Shown: positions 34,450-44,493, counted from the stretch's first letter. The stretch: 64,000 nucleotides of DNA from RGIG1959 sp045651865 (GCA_045651865.1 JAZRTC010000021.1:10453-74452); one strand, 5' to 3'. A program made the numbers and translations. Notes: a model not told the origin generated them from the sequence alone.

Positions 34450-37020
34450 ATGGGTGGAATTACACAAGCCATTAAAATAGCGAAAAGAGATTTCAGCAAA
34501 AAACTATATTTTAAAGAAGATATAGAAAAATTGATTTTTGACCTAGAAAATTGCATTAAAGACAAAAAAACAGATACTGAACAAACTGTGAGAATGAAAA
34601 TCCTCAGAATGTTTGCTTCTTATGGCATTGAACTCGAAAAGAACTTAACTCCAGAACAATATCGCGAGCAATTGGAGCTGCATTACATTCAACCTATAAA
34701 AAATTTTCCTGAAATGTGTTGGAACGAAATGATGAAGTTCAACTTGGCGTACAAGACACCTAAGGAATACATGGAACGACTTGTTAATGAATTGGTATCT
34801 CCAGAATACAATTTGCCTGATTCTCCAATTCGTTTAAAAATTCTTAAGCAAATTCTCGGTAAATTAGACTGTTTAAGAGGTACGAGTTTTCAAAGCAAAA
34901 AGTTAATCAATATTATCGAAAATGATTACGATGGTATTGTTAGCAATATTGGCGATGAAATATTTAAAAATTATTTGACACCAATTCAGCCTAGCAAATA
35001 TTTACGAGTGTTGCTTGATGTGTATGGTAACATTCTTTACCGCAATGACGAAAAAGATGATGATTTAACATTACTAGTTTCCAAGCATAATAATTCAGTT
35101 AAAGAGCAAACCGCAAGACAATTATTGCAAATTATCCATCCTAATAACCCACAAGCAAAAATAGACACTAATGGTAAAGCGATTGGATCTTTTAGCATAG
35201 AAGATTTTGATAGATCTTTGGTTGAACAAATTAAAAGTTACTTAGATGGAGTTAGAATCGCCTTTAAGGAAAAATATGATGAAGAACTGAAAAACATCGA
35301 ACTTCTTGAGCAAGAAAAACATATCCGGCAGTTTCCAATAGTGATGCAATTTGTTGTCGAACACAAGTTATGTGAACATCTCAAGACAAAACGATTTGTT
35401 GCTCTTGTGAAATCACATATGGGAATCGATGTAGATGAAGATAATGTGGATTGTAGTTTGATAGAAAGTATAATGAATTACTCGCTTTCCGCAGACTCAA
35501 AAGAAAAATTCAATAATTATTTAATCAAACAAATCGCAAAGCTATTTGAAAAGGCAGACGATAAATCGAAAGAAGAATATAGTTCATTTGTATCAGCATT
35601 AAAAGAAATCGAAATTAGTTGTAATCGAGTTCAGTACAAAGCGATAGAGTTCTTTATTCAAAAAAAGGGTCTGCATGAGCAATTACTAACGAGTGAAATT
35701 AAAGACATAGTAGAGAGTCAACTAGAAAAAAAGCAAGAGGTTGAACTTTCGAATCATGAATTGATGGATCATCTGGCATTGGTAGCAAATGAGAATCCTG
35801 ATGTTTTGAAAAAAGTTATCCCATTGTTAATTAAAAGAATAAAAGAGTTTAGGACGGAAACAAATCAAAGTTTTGCTAAAGGTTTAGATAATGTAAGCGA
35901 TAGAGCGTCTATCCCAGAGATCTTGAAAATTTCAAATGATTTAGCCGAAGGTAAATATAAGAGAGGTTCTGAAATGAAAGAAATCTTATATTTGTTTGCG
36001 TTCGCCTTTGATATGTCTATAAGCTTTGAAAATAATGAGACAAATACTTTAAGAGATGTCAAAAAAAATCTGTTCGAAGATTTTTATTGCGACAATATAA
36101 TTCGTTATATCAACGATTACCAGTTGAATGGTGTTTATGAAGAGCCATCAGGTATAACGATACAGTTTAAGAATTTTGTAGAAATTATTTATTTGTATTG
36201 GTTAAATAAAGACAGCAGAACATATTCTCCAGCAGAAAAATATCTTTCTGCGAATGCAATGATCAAGAAAATAGTTTCTAAGATTAAATCTGCCGAGAAG
36301 GAAATAGACAAATCAACTTCCCAATTAGGGAAAAAATATTTTGAAGCAAAAATGCTTACTGATAAAAAAGCCTTAGGTACCGAAGTCTATAGAAACTTTA
36401 TAAGAACAGATAGTCAGGACGACGGCAATAAGCATTTGAAAATTGACAACTACTTGGGGCTATCAGAAGAAGAGTTTTTAGAAATTATTCTTCAGAACTA
36501 TGATATTGATACGACAATAAAATATACAACATCTGCTGCATTTGAAAATGAAAACTATCAAGAATCCGCTGAGTCTAATTTTGGGAAGTTGATAGATGAA
36601 CTCAAAATGGAAACAGATGGCACTGGATTTATTCCAAATTGTTATTCATTAGAGTTTTATGAAACTGTTTTTGATGAACTATTTGCCAAGAAAGAATATG
36701 ACGTCAAATTACACACCCAACTTTCTACTTTGGTAAAAAAACTTAATGAACAAATGAAGCAGGTTTTAAGTGAGGCAGAGGTTGAAGGTTATAATCTCTT
36801 TACTCGAACAAGATTTATGTACTTGTTTTATAATCACTTTGTACTGAGTCGTATCGGCGAGAAATACAACGAGACTTTTGATGATTTTTATGATGAGTAT
36901 TGTGAGTCATTAAATAGGAAATTAGAAGATTGCTCATATCAACTTTTTTCTGAGAAGAACCTTATCGATATGATGTTGCTTTACTCTGCATTTATAACAT
37001 TAAGGACAGAAGACAATTAA
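34450..37020 (+). CDS. Large helical hypothetical protein
   Basis: An 856-residue, very charged (K/E-rich), almost fully helical cytoplasmic protein with no motif I recognise: no P-loop, no membrane segment, no nuclease motif. Long helical blocks suggest a scaffold or ARM/HEAT-like array. It is placed between the HTH regulator and the giant kinase/nuclease protein and ends one base before the C-tract promoter of the latter, so a joint role is plausible but unproven. Confidence 0.75.
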   Translation: MGGITQAIKIAKRDFSKKLYFKEDIEKLIFDLENCIKDKKTDTEQTVRMKILRMFASYGIELEKNLTPEQYREQLELHYIQPIKNFPEMCWNEMMKFNLAYKTPKEYMERLVNELVSPEYNLPDSPIRLKILKQILGKLDCLRGTSFQSKKLINIIENDYDGIVSNIGDEIFKNYLTPIQPSKYLRVLLDVYGNILYRNDEKDDDLTLLVSKHNNSVKEQTARQLLQIIHPNNPQAKIDTNGKAIGSFSIEDFDRSLVEQIKSYLDGVRIAFKEKYDEELKNIELLEQEKHIRQFPIVMQFVVEHKLCEHLKTKRFVALVKSHMGIDVDEDNVDCSLIESIMNYSLSADSKEKFNNYLIKQIAKLFEKADDKSKEEYSSFVSALKEIEISCNRVQYKAIEFFIQKKGLHEQLLTSEIKDIVESQLEKKQEVELSNHELMDHLALVANENPDVLKKVIPLLIKRIKEFRTETNQSFAKGLDNVSDRASIPEILKISNDLAEGKYKRGSEMKEILYLFAFAFDMSISFENNETNTLRDVKKNLFEDFYCDNIIRYINDYQLNGVYEEPSGITIQFKNFVEIIYLYWLNKDSRTYSPAEKYLSANAMIKKIVSKIKSAEKEIDKSTSQLGKKYFEAKMLTDKKALGTEVYRNFIRTDSQDDGNKHLKIDNYLGLSEEEFLEIILQNYDIDTTIKYTTSAAFENENYQESAESNFGKLIDELKMETDGTGFIPNCYSLEFYETVFDELFAKKEYDVKLHTQLSTLVKKLNEQMKQVLSEAEVEGYNLFTRTRFMYLFYNHFVLSRIGEKYNETFDDFYDEYCESLNRKLEDCSYQLFSEKNLIDMMLLYSAFITLRTEDN

Positions 37021-37056
37021 CCCCCCTCTTGTTTGCATTTTTATAAATGATATTAT
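37021..37056 (+). promoter_or_regulatory. C-tract promoter 4 (kinase-RyR-nuclease gene)
   Basis: CCCCCCT starts one base after the stop of the 856-residue gene; 23 bp later TATTAT (37051-37056). About 50 bp before the start at 37107. Confidence 0.5.
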
Positions 37057-37106
37057 TGTTATGCAAACAAGAACTGTCGTAAAAATGAAAGGAGAATTAT
37101 TCAACG

Positions 37107-40100
37107 ATGGATTCCAGAGCTTTTATGAGAAAAGGCGAAAAAATAACACTATGTGAAGAAATTTCAGGAAATAAAAAAACATTTTCAATTATATCTAAAG
37201 ACGGGGCAGGTTCATCATCTGTATCCTATATTGCAACTTGTGGAAGAAAAACGGGGCGACTGAAGGAGTTTTATCCTTGCGATCACAACAATGGCGAATT
37301 ATTCGCAATTATCCGTAAAAAAGACAACCAACTTTTTTGTTCCAATCAAAACGAAGAGGCAACCAAAACTTACGCTGCTATGATGGATGAATACATAGAA
37401 TCCTATCATATTCTTGAAGATGCAAAAAAAGAAGCTGAAAAAGGAAACAATTCGTTTAGTACATTTATTCCAAGTTTTGAGATTTTCAGAGGTTGTGACG
37501 AAAATGGCAATGCAGGTGGAAGTGCGTATATTTGGACTATTGATAATACCGGAGATTTTGAAACGTTCGATAAGTATTTAGAAAAGGTCCACAAACACCC
37601 TTCTCGCAACCCAGCCAAGGCTCTTTTTGTAATTCTTAAAACTTTATATAACTTAACAGAGTGCGTAAAAACACTGCATACAGCCGGATTGATTCATAGT
37701 GACATTAAACCTGAAAACTTTGGATTTTCAATCAGAGATGGACGTCATTTGACTGAACAGGTTCAACTTTTCGATGTAAATTCCATTTATTCTGTTTATA
37801 CAAACTTCCCCACCTTTACAGGGACTGCAGGATTTTGTGCACCGGAAGTATTCAAAGGGAAAATCACCAATCAGTCTGATTTGTACTCAATTGGTGCAGT
37901 ATTGTTTAATGCAGTTGCATTAGACGATGATATTAAAGATAGTTTGTATTCAGATGAATTTTACGCAAATATTGATGAAATCGTTGCGAATTCTAAATTG
38001 CTTAACGCAAGTCCTATTACAGCAAGTGTAAGATTCCAGGCTAAAATATCCGGAATTCTAAAAAAGTGCTTAGCTAAAGAACTGAGAAAAAGAATTGACA
38101 ATTGTGACGAACTCAAAAAAGATTTGCAGAGTGCATGTGCGTTGCTTATTCCGGCCCAATATAACGATATTCTTGATCTTGGAAGCGAGCTAAAAATAAT
38201 TGATAAAGAATTGGAACAATTTAATGAAGCTGATTCGACATTTGCTTTCCAAAGTTTGATTTTTAACCATCCTCTTTACGAAAACGCAGACGATACCATC
38301 AAAATTCTTATTGCGGGCTTTGGTGTATATGGACAGCAGTTCCTGGATATTTGTTTGCAGGCAGGACAAATCAAGGGAAAAAAATTAGAGATTGCAGTTA
38401 TAACACAAGATAAGGTGGCTTACAAAAAAGAATATTTGGATCAACGACCTGCCCTTATCGATTTCTTCGAGATAGATGGTGAAGGAGACACAAGTAGTAC
38501 TAATTATGGAAAAATCACCTTTATCACGCCAGAAGAAGTTTTTGATGATCCGGAAACATCTGCAAGGTTCGCAAACGGATTTAGTAGAGGCACCAGCAGA
38601 GCTGATTTGCAGTACAACAAGGCACTCGCTCAAGAATTAATGCTTACTAAATGTGAATCAAGCTATGTATTCGTAGCTTTAGGCGAAGATCAATTGAACT
38701 TATCAGTAGCTAAGGCTTGTGCTAAAGTGGTATCTAGCTTTGCTGAATTAAAATGTACGGTAGCATGTGTTTGTAATGACAATAAAAATCACAAAGGAAT
38801 TTTAACAGTTAATGTAACAGCTAAGGCAAGTGAAAACAAAAGCTACGAGGAGATTGAGCGAATGGCATTTAATGCCCACCTCTCTTGGAATAGCCCGTTA
38901 AAGTTAAACATCAATCTGAGAAAAGCTAAGCGCGAGTTTTCGGATAAATATAATCACGATGCATCAGTTGCGTGTGTTCTGGCAATAAAAAATTCTCTAT
39001 ATTCGTGCGGAATTGCATTAGATGATTTGTCGGAAGAGTCGATCGCAAAAGCAGCGAGTGAATATAGTGGTTTTATCAAAAGCAACAAGGATATCTTTGC
39101 CGAATTAGTTTATGTAGAGCACAAACGGTGGGTTGTTGATAAAATCACAAACGGTTGGACATTTAGAAGCAATCTTACCGACTGTTTGTATGGTCCTATC
39201 AACGATAAGAAGAAAAAGCAGCATCCTTGTATTGTGAAAAGCAAAGTTGATTTCAATTTGGAAAAGTATTATAAGAATGCCTCAACTGGTAAGTGGTATA
39301 AGTCCAAGTGGAATGAACGTTGTGATGATGATGGATTACTAGATGAATTAGACACAATATCTATTAAACTTCATAGGTTGTTCTTTGAAGCCGCAAAGGA
39401 AGTAAAAAGCACCTTTTCTCTTAATGGAGAAGAAGTCAATAGAATTCAGTGGTTAATCAATGAGCATAAAGATTCTGTAATTGCCTTTAATGAGTGGATG
39501 CTGTGTTTAAAACGTATTTGGGATATGGATGAAGCTCAGGCAAAATTCTATGATGGATATAGAGATGCCTTTTTGGAAACGATCTCCTCACTTTCAAAGC
39601 CAGAGCGAGAAGATGTCATTAGGTATGTGAAAATTATTGATTCCAAAGTCACTCCAATTATTTTCGCATATAGAATGAGAGATTATAAGGCATCCGATAA
39701 AGATTTAATAAATGCAATTCCGTTTATACTCACCAATCGAGAAAACAGAAGAGTATTTATTCCTTTGATGAATGGTGACAATACAGAGAGATTCAATAAT
39801 GTAGCCTCAGCGACATTGATTAATCCGGATACGATTACATATGGTGTTTACCTGAGAACTCATGATAATACAAAAGAATTTCTTGAAATAACAAATCATA
39901 TTCTATCTTATATGGATAAAAAGGATATCAAATCCAAATTAAAGTTTGCTTTGATTTATAGTGATAACGATAAGAAGATTAAGCAATCTATTGCTGAATT
40001 GATTGAGAAGCTAAGAAAGATGGATCCGCGAATCAAACAAATTTTTAACCTTCCTGTGTTAAATGAGGCCGATATCGCAACTACACTGTCCTCTCAAATA

Positions 40101-41312
40101 GTCGCTGATGCATATGAAAATAATTCAGCTTACTTGTCTGCATTATTGGTTGGAGCTGGATTTTTCGCAAATAAGCCCACGTATAGTTTTGACTCATTTG
40201 ATAAAAAGTTTGTTGTCTCAAATGGTTGCGAATGGCTCAACTATATAAGAAGTGGTCAATTTATCACCATTCCGGATATGTTATCTTTTAAGAGCTCTAC
40301 AGGTGTCATGGAAGCATTACCTGAGTATGCTGAATATAAAGAACTCTGGAAGCTTTATAAAGGTACTAGCTACGCTTGGAAAGATATGTGCAAAGTACTT
40401 GAGAAGTTTGCAGACAGTAATGATTTGATTTCTAGTTTTAATATTCAAACCGACTTCACTAATGCAAAGACATTGGAATTTGTAATTCCAAATGAGCTGA
40501 GAGATAGTTATAACCACATAATTTCTTATCTTAGGGATATTGCTCTTGCAATCGGCGAATCGTCACGCGTGGAGTATAAATCAATCGAATCGTGCAAAGT
40601 AACGATTGTTGTTGGTCAAAACAACATTGATGCAGCCAAGAAACTGTTTGCAAATCCTTATATGCTTATGAACCGTAGAAACATATCGATACGAACAAAG
40701 CCTAAAAAGGCGGAGATATTACTGAATAGTCTCGTTGTTAATGAGCTGAAGATGGATGATTATCCTGAATATTCAGATAAAAAGAAAAAAATTGGAGAGA
40801 TTTTCCTAACACTTCAAAAAGAAGGATATATCTACAATTTAAGAAATGTGGATAATCAAGTATTTTCTTTTGTTTATTCCACGAGACAAGCAAAGCAGTT
40901 AATGACAAGTGCAGGTAGAATTTTAGAAATATATGTTTATCACAAACTCCAAGAGTCTGGCTTTGATGATGTGGTAAGTGGGTATGAAATCAATTGGGGA
41001 GATACAGATGTAAAATCAGAATTTGACTGCATTGTTACCTCTGGTTTCAAATGTGCAATGATAGAATGTAAAGCACAGGATAAAATTTCCCAAGATTACT
41101 ACTACAAGCATTCTTGCTTAGCAAAGCAATTTGGCATTAATGCAATACCTGTCTTAATTGCGGATACTCATGAAAGAGAGGATTGGGATAATAGTACAAA
41201 CGAAATGCAGCGCGAACGCGGAAAAATGATGGGCGTTGTTACAGTATACGATCGTGACGATATCAGTAATATTGATATGACGCTTAGACGAATATTAAAC
41301 GGCAAATACTAA
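37107..41312 (+). CDS. Fusion: Hanks-type kinase, TrkA/RCK-like domain, RyR domain, Card1/DUF1887-like nuclease
   Basis: A 1401-residue protein with four blocks. Residues 30-330: protein kinase fold with a Gly-rich loop (GAGSSS), Lys53 in GRLKEFYP, catalytic H197-S-D199-x-K201-x2-N204, D223-V-N in place of DFG, and CAPE. Residues 397-530: Rossmann domain with GFGVYGQQF, like TrkA/RCK NAD-binding domains. Residues 640-740: RyR-type domain (VEHKRWVVDKITNGW). Residues 1260-1401: PD-(D/E)xK nuclease with GRILEIYVYHKL, EFD near 1307 and ECKAQDK near 1320, the pattern of Card1/Can2 (DUF1887). The 740-1250 stretch is unassigned and may hold a nucleotide sensor. A sensor-to-nuclease relay is inferred. 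GAAAGGAG supports the start. Confidence 0.82.
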   Translation: MDSRAFMRKGEKITLCEEISGNKKTFSIISKDGAGSSSVSYIATCGRKTGRLKEFYPCDHNNGELFAIIRKKDNQLFCSNQNEEATKTYAAMMDEYIESYHILEDAKKEAEKGNNSFSTFIPSFEIFRGCDENGNAGGSAYIWTIDNTGDFETFDKYLEKVHKHPSRNPAKALFVILKTLYNLTECVKTLHTAGLIHSDIKPENFGFSIRDGRHLTEQVQLFDVNSIYSVYTNFPTFTGTAGFCAPEVFKGKITNQSDLYSIGAVLFNAVALDDDIKDSLYSDEFYANIDEIVANSKLLNASPITASVRFQAKISGILKKCLAKELRKRIDNCDELKKDLQSACALLIPAQYNDILDLGSELKIIDKELEQFNEADSTFAFQSLIFNHPLYENADDTIKILIAGFGVYGQQFLDICLQAGQIKGKKLEIAVITQDKVAYKKEYLDQRPALIDFFEIDGEGDTSSTNYGKITFITPEEVFDDPETSARFANGFSRGTSRADLQYNKALAQELMLTKCESSYVFVALGEDQLNLSVAKACAKVVSSFAELKCTVACVCNDNKNHKGILTVNVTAKASENKSYEEIERMAFNAHLSWNSPLKLNINLRKAKREFSDKYNHDASVACVLAIKNSLYSCGIALDDLSEESIAKAASEYSGFIKSNKDIFAELVYVEHKRWVVDKITNGWTFRSNLTDCLYGPINDKKKKQHPCIVKSKVDFNLEKYYKNASTGKWYKSKWNERCDDDGLLDELDTISIKLHRLFFEAAKEVKSTFSLNGEEVNRIQWLINEHKDSVIAFNEWMLCLKRIWDMDEAQAKFYDGYRDAFLETISSLSKPEREDVIRYVKIIDSKVTPIIFAYRMRDYKASDKDLINAIPFILTNRENRRVFIPLMNGDNTERFNNVASATLINPDTITYGVYLRTHDNTKEFLEITNHILSYMDKKDIKSKLKFALIYSDNDKKIKQSIAELIEKLRKMDPRIKQIFNLPVLNEADIATTLSSQIVADAYENNSAYLSALLVGAGFFANKPTYSFDSFDKKFVVSNGCEWLNYIRSGQFITIPDMLSFKSSTGVMEALPEYAEYKELWKLYKGTSYAWKDMCKVLEKFADSNDLISSFNIQTDFTNAKTLEFVIPNELRDSYNHIISYLRDIALAIGESSRVEYKSIESCKVTIVVGQNNIDAAKKLFANPYMLMNRRNISIRTKPKKAEILLNSLVVNELKMDDYPEYSDKKKKIGEIFLTLQKEGYIYNLRNVDNQVFSFVYSTRQAKQLMTSAGRILEIYVYHKLQESGFDDVVSGYEINWGDTDVKSEFDCIVTSGFKCAMIECKAQDKISQDYYYKHSCLAKQFGINAIPVLIADTHEREDWDNSTNEMQRERGKMMGVVTVYDRDDISNIDMTLRRILNGKY

Positions 41313-41390
41313 TTCAAAACTCATCCGACCATTCAATATTGTCTGGATGGTCGGACGAAAACAATATATTTATTTTGAAAGGATACATGT

Positions 41391-41675
41391 ATGTATACAC
41401 CAAAACCGATTGATACAAAAAACATTGCACTTCCGGAAGAACTTCTCGCTCTGACTGAAAAAATCGCTGAGAATGTTCATGATGTATGGGCACAGGGCCG
41501 AATTTCTGAGGGTTGGACGTATGGCGAAACTAAGGATCCCGAGAAGAAAACCACACCGCTCCTTGTCCCATATGAAGAATTGGCCGACAGTGAGAAAGAT
41601 TATGACCGTAATACTGCGTTAGAAACACTGAAGCTGATTGTTAAACTGGGTTATTCAATCAAAAAAGTAGAATAA
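41391..41675 (+). CDS. Stand-alone RyR-domain protein
   Basis: A 94-residue protein that is essentially one RyR (ryanodine receptor) domain: EKIAENVHDVWAQGRISEGWTYG, then LVPYEELADSEKDYDRNTALETLKLIVKLGY, a near-textbook match. In bacteria such domains are thought to bind small ligands, possibly nucleotides. It lies 78 bp behind the giant protein that has its own RyR block. AAAGGATACATGT precedes the ATG. Confidence 0.88.
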   Translation: MYTPKPIDTKNIALPEELLALTEKIAENVHDVWAQGRISEGWTYGETKDPEKKTTPLLVPYEELADSEKDYDRNTALETLKLIVKLGYSIKKVE

Positions 41676-41680
41676 CCCCA

Positions 41681-41717
41681 CCCCCTTCCCATTATGCACT
41701 AAATCATATGGTATACT
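41681..41717 (+). promoter_or_regulatory. C-tract promoter 5
   Basis: CCCCCT (41681-41686), 25 bp, TATACT (41712-41717), 32 bp before the start at 41749. Confidence 0.6.
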
Positions 41718-41748
41718 TCAATCATCGAAAACGAAAGAGGTATACCAT

Positions 41749-41982
41749 ATGAAAAAATGCAAAATTTTACACATCAATGATGGCACAGCAAAAGTGATAA
41801 CCAATGGCGACAAACATTTTGCTGAAGAACATTCGTGGGCTGAGAATTTGATTGAAGGATATCTTAACCAAGGATATGAAGTTAAGCAAATGATTCCAAA
41901 TTATACCCCTAACATGCAAAAGACTGGTGAGTATTCATTCTTTATAGGCGGGTTTACTATCTATATGGAAAAGGAGGTATAA
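41749..41982 (+). CDS. Hypothetical 77-residue protein
   Basis: Small mixed alpha/beta protein (KILHINDGTAKVITNG, YSFFIGGFTIYMEKEV), somewhat like DUF4177-type proteins. GAAAGAGG precedes the start. One base separates it from the next gene, so the two are coupled. Confidence 0.65.
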   Translation: MKKCKILHINDGTAKVITNGDKHFAEEHSWAENLIEGYLNQGYEVKQMIPNYTPNMQKTGEYSFFIGGFTIYMEKEV

Positions 41983-41983
41983 T

Positions 41984-42799
41984 ATGTTTTCTGAAATTCT
42001 CCGATGCTATGATGAGCTTATTGGCAAATTAAACTTATATAGTGTTCAAGAATGTGTGGACGCTTTTTTAACGATCAATCACAGTAGGATAGAAAAGAAA
42101 AAGGAATTATCGTCTAAAAATGAATTTGAGGTATACAAATATGCACAGCAATTAGTGAAGGAGTTTTTGGCTTCAGATGATGATTATGACTTTTTTGCCA
42201 AGATTGAAAAGATTAGAAACAGAACGCTTGTTGAATACGCAGAACGCATTGAGAATAAATGCAAACAATGGGATGCGATTCTTGACATGAAGGAAGAACA
42301 ATTTACATTGTTACTCAAGGAACGGTTAGCTAAGAAACCAATTGGTTTTGGAAGTTCTGGTGACAAGAAATTAGAATGGTTCGTTATCGGTGTGGATCCC
42401 TTTCAATCTGCGGTTAAACTGTTCTTAACAGAGCCACAGTACCAAACTGTATTCAAGGACAACGGATATACAGATATAGACGATGATGAAATGTGTCCGG
42501 AATTAGCTTGTAGTTGGATGGGTTCAGATATTCGAAGGTGTCTAAATACAAAGGGATACAACAATGCGTTTTCTGATGTAGAGAAGCAGTTCGTTTTAAA
42601 AACTCGAAGACATATCAATAAGAATGACTTTGTTATACAAAATGATATATCTGAGGATTATGTGTTTTTATTGGATTTAGATGAGTTTCTTATGCTTCCA
42701 GCCGAAATTCAGAATTGTGAAACAACTGTTGGAGGCGAATTTTACTGGTTGGCAGAACAAAAATCCCGTGGTTGGGACGATACCTGTGAGCTTCCGTAA
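41984..42799 (+). CDS. Hypothetical 271-residue protein
   Basis: Soluble protein, helical for the first 110 residues and mixed after that (EWFVIGVDPFQSAVKLFL, YVFLLDLDEFLMLP). No family recognised. AAAAGGAGG precedes the ATG. Confidence 0.68.
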   Translation: MFSEILRCYDELIGKLNLYSVQECVDAFLTINHSRIEKKKELSSKNEFEVYKYAQQLVKEFLASDDDYDFFAKIEKIRNRTLVEYAERIENKCKQWDAILDMKEEQFTLLLKERLAKKPIGFGSSGDKKLEWFVIGVDPFQSAVKLFLTEPQYQTVFKDNGYTDIDDDEMCPELACSWMGSDIRRCLNTKGYNNAFSDVEKQFVLKTRRHINKNDFVIQNDISEDYVFLLDLDEFLMLPAEIQNCETTVGGEFYWLAEQKSRGWDDTCELP

Positions 42800-42935
42800 A
42801 TATATGTAGTGGAGTGTAATACAGGGAAACTAAGCAATAGACCTGGTAATAATAGAGGATTGGTTAGACCTGGTATTATGATTTCATTAGATTATTTTAC
42901 AAAGAATATTTAAAACGAAAGAAGAGGGTTTAATT

Positions 42936-43298
42936 ATGGGTAAAAATAATGATAAGTTTATTGATGAGTTAAAAACCAATTTTGACGGTCTTTTCGAAGA
43001 TGAAGAGTTAAAAGAATTGAGTGAGGATCTCGATAATAGAATTATTTTAAACGACGAGTCCGGCAATGAGGTTGAATTCCAATTTTTAGATCTCATTGAA
43101 TATCGTGGAGAGGAGTTCGTTGTGCTTCTACCTTGTGATGAAGCTGACGAAGCTGGCGAGGTTGTAATTTTAAAACTTGAAGACACCGATGATGAAGATA
43201 CGGAATCGTATGCCAGTGTTGATGATGAATCCGTTCTAAACGCTGTCTTTGAAATTTTTAAAGATAAATTTAAGGATGAATTCAATTTTGTAGATTAA
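42936..43298 (+). CDS. DUF1292-like acidic protein
   Basis: A 120-residue, very acidic protein. Residues 33-105 follow the DUF1292 (YrzB) pattern: IILNDESGNEVEFQFLDLIEY, EEFVVLLPCDE, EVVILKLED. The family is common in Firmicutes chromosomes and of unknown function. Its presence in the element is unusual. GAAGAGGG precedes the ATG. Confidence 0.75.
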   Translation: MGKNNDKFIDELKTNFDGLFEDEELKELSEDLDNRIILNDESGNEVEFQFLDLIEYRGEEFVVLLPCDEADEAGEVVILKLEDTDDEDTESYASVDDESVLNAVFEIFKDKFKDEFNFVD

Positions 43299-43317
43299 TA
43301 AGGGTGGGCAAATGCAA

Positions 43318-43679
43318 TGGTCATAAATAAAAAATTGCGAACAGACCTGATTAAAGAAATGGAGAAAAAATATCCGAATGCGGCGATTTTATACCAAGAT
43401 ATATGGTTGCATGCCGCATAGCTCTTTATGGATGATACTGACGAGCCTCCAATAAATAATGAGGAGGTTGAATTTTTGGAATATGCATATTCAGTAATAA
43501 AGGATAGAGGAGAACAACTGGATTCGTATTTTGAACACGAACTTTTACAAGTTCATGGAATGTTGGTAAGTTCAATTCATTGGAATAGAGCTGATTTGAT
43601 TGAAAAAGCGGGACTTTCAAAAGATTTTGCCGCTAAGATTGAAACCGAATTAGAAAGATTAGGACATTCCTTCATGTAG
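43318..43679 (+). pseudogene. Small gene apparently split by frameshift
   Basis: ATG 43318 reads 34 codons (KLRTDLIKEMEKKYPNAAIL) to a TAG at 43420; a second frame of 83 codons (43428-43679; FLEYAYSVIKDRGEQLDSYF, ELERLGHSFM) starts 6 bases later without a ribosome site. The two most simply belong to one protein of about 120 residues with a frameshift between them. The downstream frame may still be expressed. Family unknown. Confidence 0.45.
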
Positions 43680-43708
43680 CATCTAATGTATTTAGGGGAG
43701 CATTTTTA

Positions 43709-44410
43709 GTGAGTATTTATGTAACATCAGATTTACACGGTTATCCGTTGAAAAAACTTCAAAATAAACTTGAAGAAATCGAGTTTGGCTTCAATGATCA
43801 TTTGTACATCTTAGGCGATTGTATCGACCGTGGTACGGATGGACTGCAACTCATTCGATGGATAATGGCGCAGCCAAATGTAACGTTGTTGCTCGGAAAT
43901 CATGAAGCAATGCTTCTCGACAATAGGTTCCTTTTTGATGGTGATTCTATCCCTTCCGTTTTAGATCTTAAAGGAGAGCAACGTAATACTTACTGTGTTT
44001 GGACATCAAATGGCGGATACGAAACAATTGATTTGATGAGACAGTTTTCCGATGCGCAGATTAAACACATTTTTAGATTTCTTGAAAAAGCACCACTTTA
44101 CAAGGAAATTGCAGTAAATGGAAAACAATATATTTTAACACATAGTGGACTAGGATCTTTTGCCGAAGATAAACTTCTTTCTGAGTATTCACGATTTGAT
44201 TTAGTTTGGACTAGACCTTCGCTAAATACAAGATATTATGAGGATGGCAGAAAAGTAATTTTGGGACACACACCTACCGTTCTTTTAGGACCAGAACACA
44301 AAGGTAAACCGATTTTTACCGATACATGGATTGGTATCGATGTAGGTGCCGGCATTGGAATGAACCCCGTTCTTCTTCGATTAGATGACTTGAAAGTGTT
44401 TTATTTTTGA
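43709..44410 (+). CDS. Metallophosphoesterase (PrpA-like Ser/Thr phosphatase family)
   Basis: A 233-residue calcineurin-type phosphatase with all signature motifs: SDLHG (DxH), ILGDCIDRG (GDxxDRG), LLGNHE (GNHE), THSGLG and GHTP. Relatives hydrolyse phosphoserine/threonine or Ap4A. GTG start after GGGGAGCATTTTTA. In this setting it could reverse the action of the kinase encoded 2.4 kb upstream, which is a hypothesis. Confidence 0.88.
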   Translation: MSIYVTSDLHGYPLKKLQNKLEEIEFGFNDHLYILGDCIDRGTDGLQLIRWIMAQPNVTLLLGNHEAMLLDNRFLFDGDSIPSVLDLKGEQRNTYCVWTSNGGYETIDLMRQFSDAQIKHIFRFLEKAPLYKEIAVNGKQYILTHSGLGSFAEDKLLSEYSRFDLVWTRPSLNTRYYEDGRKVILGHTPTVLLGPEHKGKPIFTDTWIGIDVGAGIGMNPVLLRLDDLKVFYF

Positions 44411-44493
44411 AAATCAATATATTTCAAATATCTACAATTTAATAATTTTATGTAAGCGAACTGGATTTTGACTCCGGTTCGCTTTTTTTATAT

